A stretch of DNA of 42,579 bases from Comamonadaceae bacterium (lineage in GTDB: Bacteria; Pseudomonadota; Gammaproteobacteria; Burkholderiales; Burkholderiaceae_C): positions 1 to 42,579 of the forward strand of contig JAIXOZ010000152.1 of the NCBI GenBank assembly GCA_027486495.1, written 5' to 3'. A program made the position numbers and the translations under genes. The notes beneath the pieces were generated by a model. It did no database searches and was not told the origin of the DNA. It worked only from the letters and a program-made list of their open reading frames with translations. Below are positions 16,412 to 25,047 of the stretch, one piece after another. Position 1 is the stretch's first letter. Every line of letters begins with the position of its first letter.

Positions 16412-17941
16412 TTATGACTGAGGGGCTGTCTTTGAGAAGGCTTGCCTCAGGATGTTGATGACTTCTTCTCTGATTGGCTTACCCATGCGGTTGCGGGGAA
16501 TGGCGGGAGTCAAAACAATTCGCCGGGGTTGCTTGGGCCCCAGGGCTGCGGCTGCGTAATTCAACAATTGTTCTTCCGTTGAATGGGCGTTTGTCTTCAG
16601 CACCACCAGCGCGATGGGTACATCCTGATGCACGGCATGTCGTGTGGGCATGGCCAAGACATCGGCCACCTCGAGATGGGCGAGCAGGCATTGTTCGATT
16701 TCGATAGGGTATATGTTGATTCCATTAAAAATCATCATGTTGTCCGAGCGGCCACAGAAAATCAGTTGACCGTCATCGGTCAAATAACCGATATCGCCAG
16801 GAATAAACCAGCCCCCTCGAAATGCTTTTTGATTGGCTTGTTCGTCGTCAAGATAACCAGAGATCAATTGATCGCTCTGAGTGGCAATCAGACCTTTCTG
16901 ACCAACAGGTAGCGGATGGAGATTTTCGTCAACGATGTTGACCTTCACGCTCGGCAGCGGTTGCCCTACGGTCCCGGGGTATCGAAGCAGATCGGTTGGA
17001 TGTGCAACGGATATGGACCACGACTCATTGGTGCCGTAGTTGACCCTGAAGTTTGAACACAGTTCGGTCATGATCGTTTGCCTTAGTTCTTGTGTGACCA
17101 CCGAACTCGACAGTGACAACTGAATCGGATCTAACGGTCGAAGTTGTGGGGTATCGCTTTCGGTCAACTCTTTGAGCATTAATTGAACGTGGAAAACAGT
17201 GGCCGATAGGATGGTCAAACCGTACCGCTGGTGCCAATGACGCCAATCGTTGCGTTCTCTGTCTAAAATTACAAATCCTGCTCCCACACAGATCGCGACC
17301 ATCAGTCTGTGTACGCCTCCCACGTACTCCATATGCGACAGTGTGGCCAGACGATCGTGCGAAGTGGCACCAAGACTGGCGCAAAGTTGGCGGGCCCTTG
17401 ACTGCATTTGTACGTGCGTGATGGGCATCAGCTTTTGTTTGCCGGTGCTACCCGAGCCGGCCACAATGACGAAAATGGATCGCTGAGGATCAAGGCCGTC
17501 CGCAGGTGAGTGGCACTTGAATGCCCCGGCTGTCGTTGCCAACATAGCCTTGGCATCTATCGCCTTCAATGGCCCATGCTTGGACCCAGCTGGCATGACG
17601 TCCGAAATCCAGTGCTTGACCCCAGCGGCGGTCATCCAATTGGTTCTTTGAGCGGTAGTGGTGGAGCGGGGAATCAACAACACTGGGGCTGTCAGTCGCG
17701 CCGCCGCCAGCAACAGGGTTAACAACAACAGTTCGTCGGAAACGATCAATGCGATGCGGTCACCAGGGGCCACACCACTCACACAGAGTTGTTGTGCACC
17801 GTGTTCGACCCGTTGCGCCAAGGTTCCGTAAGTCAGCTTCGTGTTGGGTGTGATGATGGCAATGGCATCGGGAGAGTGCTTGGCGTGATGGTCAATCCAA
17901 TCAGCCACTGAAGCGGTGGGGAATGGGGCTGGTGTACTCAT
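16412..17941 (-). CDS. AMP-dependent synthetase/ligase (acyl-CoA synthetase-like)
   Basis: A 509-residue class I adenylate-forming enzyme with all core motifs: A3 AGSGSTGKQKLM (residues 161-172, a variant of the usual TSGTTGxPKG), A5 NYGTNE (301-306), A7 PGDIG (381-385), A8 GRSDNMMIFNGINIYPIEIE (397-416) and the A10 lysine in PRNRMGK (K488). Such enzymes activate a carboxylate as acyl-AMP and transfer it to CoA or a carrier protein; no carrier protein is visible nearby. The start ATG is 7 bp after the TctC-like stop. Neighbours are a DIT1/PvcA-like protein and a TctC-like protein. The protein looks intact and catalytically competent. The acyl substrate cannot be assigned. Confidence 0.85.
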   Translation of the reverse strand: MSTPAPFPTASVADWIDHHAKHSPDAIAIITPNTKLTYGTLAQRVEHGAQQLCVSGVAPGDRIALIVSDELLLLTLLLAAARLTAPVLLIPRSTTTAQRTNWMTAAGVKHWISDVMPAGSKHGPLKAIDAKAMLATTAGAFKCHSPADGLDPQRSIFVIVAGSGSTGKQKLMPITHVQMQSRARQLCASLGATSHDRLATLSHMEYVGGVHRLMVAICVGAGFVILDRERNDWRHWHQRYGLTILSATVFHVQLMLKELTESDTPQLRPLDPIQLSLSSSVVTQELRQTIMTELCSNFRVNYGTNESWSISVAHPTDLLRYPGTVGQPLPSVKVNIVDENLHPLPVGQKGLIATQSDQLISGYLDDEQANQKAFRGGWFIPGDIGYLTDDGQLIFCGRSDNMMIFNGINIYPIEIEQCLLAHLEVADVLAMPTRHAVHQDVPIALVVLKTNAHSTEEQLLNYAAAALGPKQPRRIVLTPAIPRNRMGKPIREEVINILRQAFSKTAPQS

Positions 17942-17948
17942 GTGGTCA

Positions 17949-18935
17949 TCACTGGATGGCGATTTGAAGGTCTGACATCAAGGCTTGGAATACGCGATGG
18001 TCATTGTGAAAAAAGGTTTGTGCCCTCGCCCCGGACAGTGGCACGCTTTGGATGAAGGCTTCATGAAGAACTTTTTTCACCCGCTCAGATTTTGTGAGAG
18101 TTAGAAACAAATCCGTGGCTGAGGCCTTGATCGGCGCTGGTGTTGCCGAGGGCAGCAAAAGACCTTGCCAAGACGTGAACTCAACAGCCGATAAGCCTTG
18201 TTCTGTCAAAGTTTCCGTCGTAGGCAGTCTGGGCTCTCTGCTGCTCGATGAAATCGCCAGGCAGTGCAGATCACCCTTGTTGAGGTGCTCAATGACCAAC
18301 ATGGGATCAACGATGGCAAAAGGCACATGCCCGCCCAAAACGGCGGTGACCGTGGGTAATGAGCCCGCAAAAGGGACATGCACAGACGCCAATTGATGCC
18401 GCTTAGCAATATAGGCGCCCATGAAATGGGATGTTGAACCATGGCCTGAGGTGGCATACATCAAGGGAGCACCTGATTCGCGCAAACCAGCCAAGTAAGA
18501 GCGCAGGTTGGGGCGAGCTTGATCAGCACGCATGACACATACCAGCGGCATCGCGCCAAAAATAATGCTCGGTTCGAGGTCTCGAACTAGGACAATACGA
18601 GATCGGTTGTCCTCTCGTCCTCCTCGGGTGCGAAAGACTCCCGTCGGACTGAACAAAAAAGTATTTCCGTTCGGGTCGCTTTGCGCCACTTCATTACTGC
18701 CAACCAGACCACCCGCACCTGGCATGTTTTGTACATACCAAGTATCGCCAGTCAATTGGGCCGCTGCTTGGGCCAGCACCCGGCTCAATTTGTCTGAGAT
18801 ACCTCCAGGCGAAAAGGGGCAAACGATTTTTCGCACTGTCTGTGTTTTGGCAAAAGCCTCAAGCGTCATCTGCCCGCCAAGGAGTGCAGTAACTGAGTAG
18901 ACGAAGCGCCTACGCGAGGATTTGTGAGCTTTCAT
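17949..18935 (-). CDS. TctC/Bug-type periplasmic binding protein
   Basis: About 328 residues of the tripartite tricarboxylate receptor (Bug) family. Typical sites are KIVCPFSPGGISDKLSRVLA, WYVQNMPGAGGLVGSNEVAQ, FLFSPTGVF, the central GAPLMYATSGHGSTSHFMGA, VPFAGSLPTVTAVLGGHVPF and LTEQGLSAVEFTSWQGLLLP. The start ATG at 18933-18935 gives a signal sequence with SRRRFVYS, which fits the twin-arginine motif (S-R-R-x-F-x-x), so Tat export is possible. No TctA/TctB membrane partners are nearby; orphan Bug proteins are common in Burkholderiales and bind small carboxylates. Second gene of the operon, 37 bp after the first and 7 bp before the ligase. Confidence 0.87.
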   Translation of the reverse strand: MKAHKSSRRRFVYSVTALLGGQMTLEAFAKTQTVRKIVCPFSPGGISDKLSRVLAQAAAQLTGDTWYVQNMPGAGGLVGSNEVAQSDPNGNTFLFSPTGVFRTRGGREDNRSRIVLVRDLEPSIIFGAMPLVCVMRADQARPNLRSYLAGLRESGAPLMYATSGHGSTSHFMGAYIAKRHQLASVHVPFAGSLPTVTAVLGGHVPFAIVDPMLVIEHLNKGDLHCLAISSSSREPRLPTTETLTEQGLSAVEFTSWQGLLLPSATPAPIKASATDLFLTLTKSERVKKVLHEAFIQSVPLSGARAQTFFHNDHRVFQALMSDLQIAIQ

Positions 18936-18972
18936 GTGTTCAACATTGAAGATAGATTGTTGGGGGTGCTGG

Positions 18973-19980
18973 TTAGACCGATGACACCCAAGGCGCAGTC
19001 CAAGGCACACAACGGATGGCGTGATGTCCGGCCGTCTTAGTCGTGATGAGTTGGGGCGTAGGTTGCTTGTCCTGGAAGGAAAAACCTATGGAGCCGTTTT
19101 GAATGCGCGTCGCTCCGCCGGGATAAGGGCGAAACGAGAGCATCTGGGGGCTCGCGACTTGTCTGAACAGCAACCCACCTTGAACACGAACCAAGGGCTC
19201 GAGAACCTGTGCCCAGTGTGCTTCGGCAATAGCATACAGCGCGTGGCGTTGGCGCGCTTCAAGGGCACTGCAAGGGCGACCCAAAAATCGTTCAACCAAG
19301 CGATGATCTTTATCAGACAAGGCGGGGCTGGGTGCCACCGTCGGCAAAAAGGGCCTTGTGTGAAATGTTGGCAAGGCGGATTGAAGGACCACGCTCACGC
19401 GCTCATGCGCACCCATGGCCTCGATCATTTCGTTCAAGCCTTGTGCATACGCTTGGGTCGATGTCAGCGCAATGTCGTTGACCCAAAAAGCAACGCCGTT
19501 GTTGATGACGATGAAAAAGTGAACACCGGGTGGGTAGGTCTTGCAGATGTCCTCTGTCAAACATGCGATTTGGTAAAGCAGGAGCAGCTCAGTTTGGTCG
19601 GGCTCAAAAATTAAGGGCTGCTGGGCCAAAGGCGATGCTCGGTAACCGCCGTTGTAGAGAAAAAAGCAGGGGATTGGGACACCATGAGCCATGTGCCCCG
19701 CAAGCTTTTGCCGATAGAGCCCCATCAAGGAGCCCAAGCGACTGCGGCTTTGGTGATTAAAACGGCGTTGGGTGAGTGTGTTAAGCACCGCATCAATTTG
19801 TTCAGTGGTCGTTGCATCACGGGCGATTTTGTTGGGAGATGGCAGTCCATTAAAGACGGTTTTTGCGTGCTCGTATCGACCCCGAAGCCAGTCATTGATT
19901 TGTGTAGTGGTATGGGCATCGTCAAGCCATGACGCCTGACACTGTGGCTGGGGTAAGCGGGGCAAATAAATAAAAGCCAT
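18973..19980 (-). CDS. Divergent DIT1/PvcA (isonitrile synthase superfamily)-like protein
   Basis: About 335 residues. By eye it follows the DIT1/PvcA pattern. An HGVPIPCFFLYNGGYRASPL segment (99-118) sits where PvcA has G-x-PI-x-F-x-x-PAFPxKSPN. TYPPGVHFFIVINNG (148-162) and ALTSTQAYAQGLNEMI (171-186) match YxPGARLxIxSDG and the following helix. LSFRPYPGGATRI (281-293) and IRCVPWTAPW (322-331) match the C-terminal LSIHPQPxG and LTPWHG. PvcA enzymes build isonitriles on Tyr/Trp. Here the KSPN lysine and the SDG aspartate are replaced, so the chemistry may differ. The ATG at 19978-19980 is preferred over a TTG at 20007. First gene of a three- or four-gene operon. Family call is moderate. Confidence 0.5.
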   Translation of the reverse strand: MAFIYLPRLPQPQCQASWLDDAHTTTQINDWLRGRYEHAKTVFNGLPSPNKIARDATTTEQIDAVLNTLTQRRFNHQSRSRLGSLMGLYRQKLAGHMAHGVPIPCFFLYNGGYRASPLAQQPLIFEPDQTELLLLYQIACLTEDICKTYPPGVHFFIVINNGVAFWVNDIALTSTQAYAQGLNEMIEAMGAHERVSVVLQSALPTFHTRPFLPTVAPSPALSDKDHRLVERFLGRPCSALEARQRHALYAIAEAHWAQVLEPLVRVQGGLLFRQVASPQMLSFRPYPGGATRIQNGSIGFSFQDKQPTPQLITTKTAGHHAIRCVPWTAPWVSSV

Positions 19981-20024
19981 AAAAAATAGTACGTCTTCAA
20001 ATATCAATAGGCGGATTCAAGGAC

Positions 20025-21310
20025 TGAAGTGGACCCCAAAGTCAGGGCAGACTTGTGAACCTGCCCCTGTTGAACGTACCTCTTAGCCATTCAATGATAT
20101 GGCCTTTAATAGATGTGCCGAGTGCCAGATTTTCTCAAACTGCATAGGGCTGACATAGCCCAAGGTAGAGTGAATCCTTCGGTGGTTGTAGTACGTCATC
20201 CAGTCAATCACCTCGTCCATCGCCTGCCTGCGGGTTTCGAATTTCCTGCCGCACAGTCGCCTCACTTTTAGGCGATCCCAGAAGCTCTCCGTCGGGGCGT
20301 TGTCCCAGCAGTCTCCCTTGCAGCTCATGGCGCTTTTCATCTTATAGGCATACAGGGCTGACTGGAATTCATGACCGCAGTATTGGGCTGCCACGGTCTG
20401 AGTGGAAGATGATCCCGGCATCTGGTGCACGGCGGAACCAGGCCATGCGCAACGCATTCGTCACCAATGAGCTTTGCATGTGTGGCTGCATGCTCCAGCC
20501 CACCACATGGCGACTGAACAGGTCCAGCACCACGACCAGGTAGCCAGCCTTCGTCAGTCGCAATGTAGGTGATGGCACCCGACCACACCTGATTGGGGGT
20601 GTTGGCCGTGAAATTGCGCTGCAGCAGGTTCTGTGCAATGGGCAGGTTGTGCCTGCTGTCGGTGGTGACGACAAATTTTCTCTTGCCCTTGGCTTGAATG
20701 CCCTGCTCTTTCTTCATGCGTCAAACGCGCTCCTTACCCACGCGAATGCCGCGTGCCACCAGTTCCTTCCACATCTTGGGCCAGCCATATTCCTGTTTGA
20801 CCTCGGTGTGAATGGCACGAACATGAGCGAGCAGGGCTTCGTTGCTGATGCGATTGTTGGCACCCGGCTTCGATGGCTTGTTTGCGCCTTTGCGCCGCAT
20901 ATGTTCAAAGTAACCGCTGGTGCTCACACCCAGCATCTCGCGGGCCAGTGATGTCGGCCAATGCTTTATGTTGCTGGCTATCCAGGCGTACTTCAGTTTG
21001 ATACCCGAGCGAAGTACGCCGTAGCTTTTTCCCAAAATGTCACGCTCCATACGCCGTCGCGCGTTTTCAGCACGTAGCTTGGCCTGCGCCATCTGCGCCG
21101 GGCTTACCGGCTTGTCAACTGCGCCCTTGAGCTGACCCTTGCCATGCAAGCGCACCCAGTTCTCCAGGGTCTGCTTGGGAATGCCCAGTATCTTGGCCGT
21201 GACGGCCGCCACTTGACCGCCCTTGACCCGCCTGGCAGCCTCCAGCTTGTATTCCAGTGTGTACCGTGCCCGTCGTTTCAATTCGCTTATCTGTCTCTCC
21301 TAAAACTGAT
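20025..21310 (-). mobile_element. Degenerate IS3-family insertion sequence
   Basis: A TGAAGTGGACCCCAAAGT end (from 20025) and a transposase in pieces define an IS3-family element read on the minus strand. The matching inverted repeat expected beyond the orfA start (21281) is not visible, so that end has decayed or been deleted; 21310 is approximate. The element borders the DIT1/PvcA-like operon, 45 bp upstream of its first ATG. Confidence 0.75.
20083..21281 (-). pseudogene. IS3-family transposase (orfA-orfB), multiply disrupted
   Basis: OrfA begins near 21281 (RRARYTLEYKLEAARRVKGG, HTH). At the short A run (plus T run at 21026-21030) a one-base difference fuses orfA to orfB in one frame. OrfB then stops after GIRVGKERV (near 20721), resumes at KEQGIQAKGKRKF, shifts frame after TDEGWL (~20540) into VVVLDLFSRHVVGWSMQ, and shifts again near HSDRGS (~20390) into YCGHEFQSALYAYKMKS and DCWDNAPTESFWDRLKV. 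The first catalytic Asp (WSGDITYI in relatives) is Ala (WSGAITYI). With at least one stop, two frameshifts and a lost catalytic residue, it cannot encode an active transposase. Confidence 0.88.
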
Positions 21311-21539
21311 TTTTACCCAACAGCTATGGAATACGTTTTTCGGAGGCACGGTCAGTCCAACCACTCCGGTTTATTTGTCCCAATACAAACAGTCAAAAGG
21401 CGACTCGTCGAACTAATGAACAACGGTGCCTAGTCAATGAGGGAGCGCCCATTGAATGCAAGCCTAAAACAACACAGAGGTTTACATACTTTTTAATGCT
21501 AAGCAAAAACCTGTCAGCGCTAAATAGCAGCTTAGAAAC

Positions 21540-21575
21540 AAAAAATCCCGGTAAATCATTGATTTACCGGGATTT
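21540..21575 (-). terminator. Rho-independent terminator after tRNA-Val
   Basis: A perfect 15-bp stem, AAATCCCGGTAAATC (21543-21557) with GATTTACCGGGATTT (21561-21575) and a 3-nt loop. On the minus strand it is followed by a run of six Ts (plus A run 21540-21545). It sits 15 bp beyond the tRNA 3' end and should terminate the tRNA transcript. Confidence 0.88.
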
Positions 21576-21590
21576 GTATCCTACCAAATT

Positions 21591-21667
21591 TGGTAGGCGC
21601 GACTAGATTCGAACTAGCGACCCCCACCATGTCAAGGTGGTGCTCTAACCAACTGAGCTACGCGCCT
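21591..21667 (-). tRNA. tRNA-Val (anticodon GAC)
   Basis: The 77-nt minus-strand sequence folds as a tRNA. The acceptor stem pairs AGGCGCG with CGCGCCT and CCA is encoded. The D-arm contains AGCTCAGTTGGTTAGAGC, the anticodon arm is CCACC-TTGACAT-GGTGG (anticodon GAC, valine), and the T-arm contains GTTCGAATC. It reads valine codons GUC/GUU. It lies 62 bp after relA on the same strand, with its own promoter and terminator. Its 3' end faces the IS-bounded accessory region, the usual orientation for an integration site. Confidence 0.97.
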
Positions 21668-21679
21668 GCTAAGCCCTGA

Positions 21680-21685
21680 ATTATA
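21680..21685 (-). promoter_or_regulatory. -10 element of the tRNA-Val promoter
   Basis: A perfect TATAAT on the minus strand places the transcription start about 6 nt before the mature tRNA. The perfect AAAAAATGCATTTTTT palindrome at 21691-21706 lies just upstream, across the spacer/-35 area; no consensus -35 is seen. Confidence 0.6.
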
Positions 21686-21729
21686 GCGAGAAAAAATGCA
21701 TTTTTTAGCCCCCTTTGAATTTGATGTTC

Positions 21730-24000
21730 TTACCTCCGTCTGGCTGCCCGCACCCCTTTGACGCTGCGCACCGTGCCCAGCACCTTGCTCAGGCTGACCG
21801 CGTCGCCAATCTCCACCGTGAAGGTCATCCATGCCGTGCCTTTGACCGACTGGGTCTGCACGCCTATCACGTTCATCTTTTCTTTGGCAAACACTTCCGA
21901 GATATCGCGCAGCAAGCCTTGGCGGTCAAATGCTTCGACTGCCACGTCGACCGGGTACACCGAGGCATTGACGCCTTTGTTTTCGCCCCATCGGACTTCG
22001 ATCACGCGCTCGCCGTGGCGTGCGGCCAGTTCGCGAAAGTTGCTGCAGTCCTGGCGGTGGATGCTCACACCTTTGCCGCGTGTGACAAACCCACTGATCG
22101 CATCGGGCGGCGCGGGTTTGCAGCAACGCGCCAGTTGCGTGAGCAAGGAATCCACCCCCACCACCAGCACGCCCGAAGGTGATTTGCGGGCCACTGCACC
22201 TTTGAACTTCTTATGCAGGTATTCATCGGCTTCTGGCGCAGGCTCTGGCGGGTTGAGCAACACCTCGATGTTGCGCAGCGAGTATTCGTCCTTGCCCACC
22301 ACCTCGAACAGGCCATCGGCCGACTTGAAACCCAGCTGGCTGGCCAGGTCTTCCAGGCGGATGGCCGTGCGCCCCAAACGCTGCAGGAATTTTTCGACCG
22401 CCTCGCGCCCACGGGCCACCGTTTCGGCGATGACTTGCGCGTTGAACCAAGCGCGCACTTTGGCCCGCGCACGGGGGCTGGCCAAAAAGCCCAACTCGGG
22501 GTTGAGCCAGTCGCGCGATGGCCCACCTTCTTTGATGGCGGTGATTTCCACCGTCTGGCCGTTGGCCAATGGGGTGTTCAGCGGCACCATGGCGCCGTCT
22601 ACCGTAGCACCCCGGCAGCGGTGCCCCAAATTGGTGTGTACCGTGTAGGCAAAGTCGATCGGCGTGGCGCCTTGCGGCAACTCGACCACGGCGGCGTCAG
22701 GCGTCAACACATAAATACGGTCGTCAAACAGGCCACTGCCTGGGGCACTGGCTTGGGCTGCGCCGGACAGGTCACGCTCCCATGCCAGCAGTTGCCTCAG
22801 AACCGCAATTTTGGTGTCGTAATCGCTGGTGGCTGACACGCCGGCATAACCTTTGGTCCCTGCTTCTTTGTAGGCCCAGTGGGCGGCCACGCCATGCTCG
22901 GCGTGGTTGTGCATGGCCTGGGTGCGGATTTGGACCTCGATCGGGCCGCCATCGGCATCGCGCACCACGGTGTGCAGCGACTGGTAGCCGTTGGCTTTGG
23001 GTTTGGCGATGTAATCGTCAAACTCCTCGGCGATGGGCACAAAGTGCTCGTGCACCCAGCTGAGGGCCTGGTAGCAATCGGCCACGCTGGACACCACCAC
23101 ACGCAGCGCCCGGAGGTCGAACACGCGCTCAAAGGGCAAGGATTTGCCGCGCATTTTTCGCACGATGCTGTAGATGTGTTTGGGACGCCCATCGACCGAA
23201 GCCGCAATGCCCTGAGCGGCCAAGGCCTTTTGCAGCCGCTCGCGCAGCGCCACCATGTGGCGCTCGCGCTCGGCGCGTTTTTCATCCAGCAGCCGAGCAA
23301 TGTCTTTGTAAGTCGTGGGCTCCAGAAAACGAAAAGACAGGTCTTCCATCTCCCACTTGATCTGACAAATGCCCAAACGGTTGGCCAAGGGCGCGAACAC
23401 CTGCAGCGACTCCCTGGCCAAAGCGGGGGGCACCGGCAGCTTTGTGGCAGCGAAATGGCGCAGGGTTTGCAAACGAGAGGCCAAGCGGAGCATGACCACC
23501 CTCAGATCGCGGCTGAAAGCCAGCAACATCTTGCGCACGTTTTCTGTCTGGACCCGGGGGCTGAGTGGCGTGTTGTCAGACCCCGGGGTGCTGGATTCGG
23601 CCGCCCGCGACAGGCGCTGCACATGCACAAGTTGGTTGGTTTGCATGGCCAGTTGCGCCAACTGCGGGCCAAAGGCCTTGGCGATCACCTCTTCGGGTTT
23701 GTTCAGGTGCGGGCAGGCATAAAGCAAGTAACTGGCCGCCTGCATGGCCACCGAACCGCCAATGCCCGCCAAGATCTCGGTCACGGCATCGGCATGCGCC
23801 AGGATGTTTTCTCCGGTGTCCAAGGTTTCACCGGCAATCAGGGGCTCGGCAAAAGCGCGGGCTTTGGACAGGGTGTCCATCTGCTCGGCCTGTTCTGACG
23901 CGTCGGCCATGGCGCGCATGACCGGGGGCAAGGGGTTGGCGTGCAAACGGGCTGCGGCCGACATCGGGCTGGCAGCGTGGCTGGAAGTGGGGCTGACCAT
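21730..24000 (-). CDS. relA: RelA-type (p)ppGpp synthetase
   Basis: A 756-residue long RSH protein. The N-terminal hydrolase-like region (~45-190) lacks the His-Asp pair: where hydrolases have an ALLHDVVED-type motif it reads SYLLYACPHLNKPEEV, so hydrolysis is not expected. The synthetase domain (~230-400) has RPKHIYSIVRKMRGK, DLRALRVVV and EEFDDYIAKPKANGYQSLH. The EFDD (ExDD) signature marks RelA rather than SpoT (RxKD). A TGS domain (VYVLTPDAAVVELPQGATPIDFAYTVHTN, read in two parts) and a C-terminal ACT domain follow. It makes ppGpp in response to stalled ribosomes. The start at 24000 is 4 bp after the upstream hydrolase stop, so the two are cotranscribed. Confidence 0.93.
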   Translation of the reverse strand: MVSPTSSHAASPMSAAARLHANPLPPVMRAMADASEQAEQMDTLSKARAFAEPLIAGETLDTGENILAHADAVTEILAGIGGSVAMQAASYLLYACPHLNKPEEVIAKAFGPQLAQLAMQTNQLVHVQRLSRAAESSTPGSDNTPLSPRVQTENVRKMLLAFSRDLRVVMLRLASRLQTLRHFAATKLPVPPALARESLQVFAPLANRLGICQIKWEMEDLSFRFLEPTTYKDIARLLDEKRAERERHMVALRERLQKALAAQGIAASVDGRPKHIYSIVRKMRGKSLPFERVFDLRALRVVVSSVADCYQALSWVHEHFVPIAEEFDDYIAKPKANGYQSLHTVVRDADGGPIEVQIRTQAMHNHAEHGVAAHWAYKEAGTKGYAGVSATSDYDTKIAVLRQLLAWERDLSGAAQASAPGSGLFDDRIYVLTPDAAVVELPQGATPIDFAYTVHTNLGHRCRGATVDGAMVPLNTPLANGQTVEITAIKEGGPSRDWLNPELGFLASPRARAKVRAWFNAQVIAETVARGREAVEKFLQRLGRTAIRLEDLASQLGFKSADGLFEVVGKDEYSLRNIEVLLNPPEPAPEADEYLHKKFKGAVARKSPSGVLVVGVDSLLTQLARCCKPAPPDAISGFVTRGKGVSIHRQDCSNFRELAARHGERVIEVRWGENKGVNASVYPVDVAVEAFDRQGLLRDISEVFAKEKMNVIGVQTQSVKGTAWMTFTVEIGDAVSLSKVLGTVRSVKGVRAARRR

Positions 24001-24004
24001 GCGC

Positions 24005-24946
24005 CTACTTGCCCAGCAAAAAATGAGCCAAAACCGCGATTTGATCGTCCCCCGTTAAGGTGGGTGCATGGCCAAAACCAGACCAGGTGTCCAGCAGCGC
24101 ACGGGGGCCGCGCTGCGTCATCTGGGTGGCGGTTTCGGGCGTCAGCAAGTCCGAGTCCTGGCCCCGAATCAAGAGGGTTCGCGACTGGATCTGGTCGTAC
24201 AAAGCCCACAAAGTGGCTTCACCTGCGGCAACGGCAGCGGCCGTCAGGGCCCGCACAGGCACCCCAATGGCTGGGTCGTAGTGCAGGGTCAACTGGCCAT
24301 TTGCGGCGGGGCGCGTCATGTGCGACGACATGTCACGCCAGACCTCGGGCGAAACCGGACCAAAGCCATGAGACAGGGTCCACAAAGCCGCAGCCGCCTC
24401 GTCGAGGTCGCGGTACTGACCGTATTGCCCCACATAAGCTTGCATGCGCTGCACCGACGACCAAGTGATGGCCGGGCCCACGTCGTTGAGCACCAGGCGG
24501 CGAATGGCGCAAGGCAAAGGCAAGCCGGGTTGTCCCGCCAGCACCATGCCGATCAAGCCGCCCATGCTGGTGCCCACCCAATCCAGCGATTGCAGCGGCT
24601 TGTCTGCGCCCAATTGAAGTTGAATCTGGCCCAGCATGGCCAGCATGTCGCCTGCGTATTGCGGAATTTGGTACAGCGACGCCTCGCTCAACCATTCGCT
24701 GCGACCGCGCCCAGCCACATCAGGGCAAATGACTTGCAAGGGCTCGGGGCCTTGCGCCACCAAGGCCTGTGCCAAACGGTCAAAATCGCGGCCCTGACGG
24801 GTCAGGCCATGCACGCACACCACCACACGACGAGCATCCGCATCGCCCCATCGCCAGTAAGCCATGCGGTGATGACCTTCCGGGTGCGGACAAGTCACCC
24901 ATTCGAGCTGGGGGAATGGGCGAGAGGCGACGGAAGTGAGGGTCAT
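24005..24946 (-). CDS. Alpha/beta-fold hydrolase upstream of relA
   Basis: About 313 residues. HGLTRQGRDFD is the oxyanion region, VICPDVAGRGRSEW follows, GTSMGG holds the nucleophile Ser (~residue 128), LLIRGQDSDLLTPET probably carries the acid, and SGFGHAPTLTGDDQI carries the His near residue 292. There is no signal peptide. The ATG at 24944-24946 is preferred over the TTG at 24961. The stop is 4 bp before relA, forming a two-gene unit, and the gene is divergent from bdhA across ~100 bp. It resembles the hydrolase at 6582-7448, so the two are probably paralogues. The substrate is unknown. Confidence 0.88.
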   Translation of the reverse strand: MTLTSVASRPFPQLEWVTCPHPEGHHRMAYWRWGDADARRVVVCVHGLTRQGRDFDRLAQALVAQGPEPLQVICPDVAGRGRSEWLSEASLYQIPQYAGDMLAMLGQIQLQLGADKPLQSLDWVGTSMGGLIGMVLAGQPGLPLPCAIRRLVLNDVGPAITWSSVQRMQAYVGQYGQYRDLDEAAAALWTLSHGFGPVSPEVWRDMSSHMTRPAANGQLTLHYDPAIGVPVRALTAAAVAAGEATLWALYDQIQSRTLLIRGQDSDLLTPETATQMTQRGPRALLDTWSGFGHAPTLTGDDQIAVLAHFLLGK

Positions 24947-25047
24947 GACAATCGGAAACAATCTGGTGAGGCTGCCCGCGAAACCGGGCTGGAGCGGCGC
25001 GATAATGGACTGTCAGACATCCTAATTCATCTTTCGGAGTGGAAAAC

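Noticed and set aside
19986..20020. Promoter for the DIT1/PvcA-like operon at the IS border
   Set aside because: TTGATA and TACTAT are present on the minus strand but only 10 bp apart; no properly spaced pair was found.
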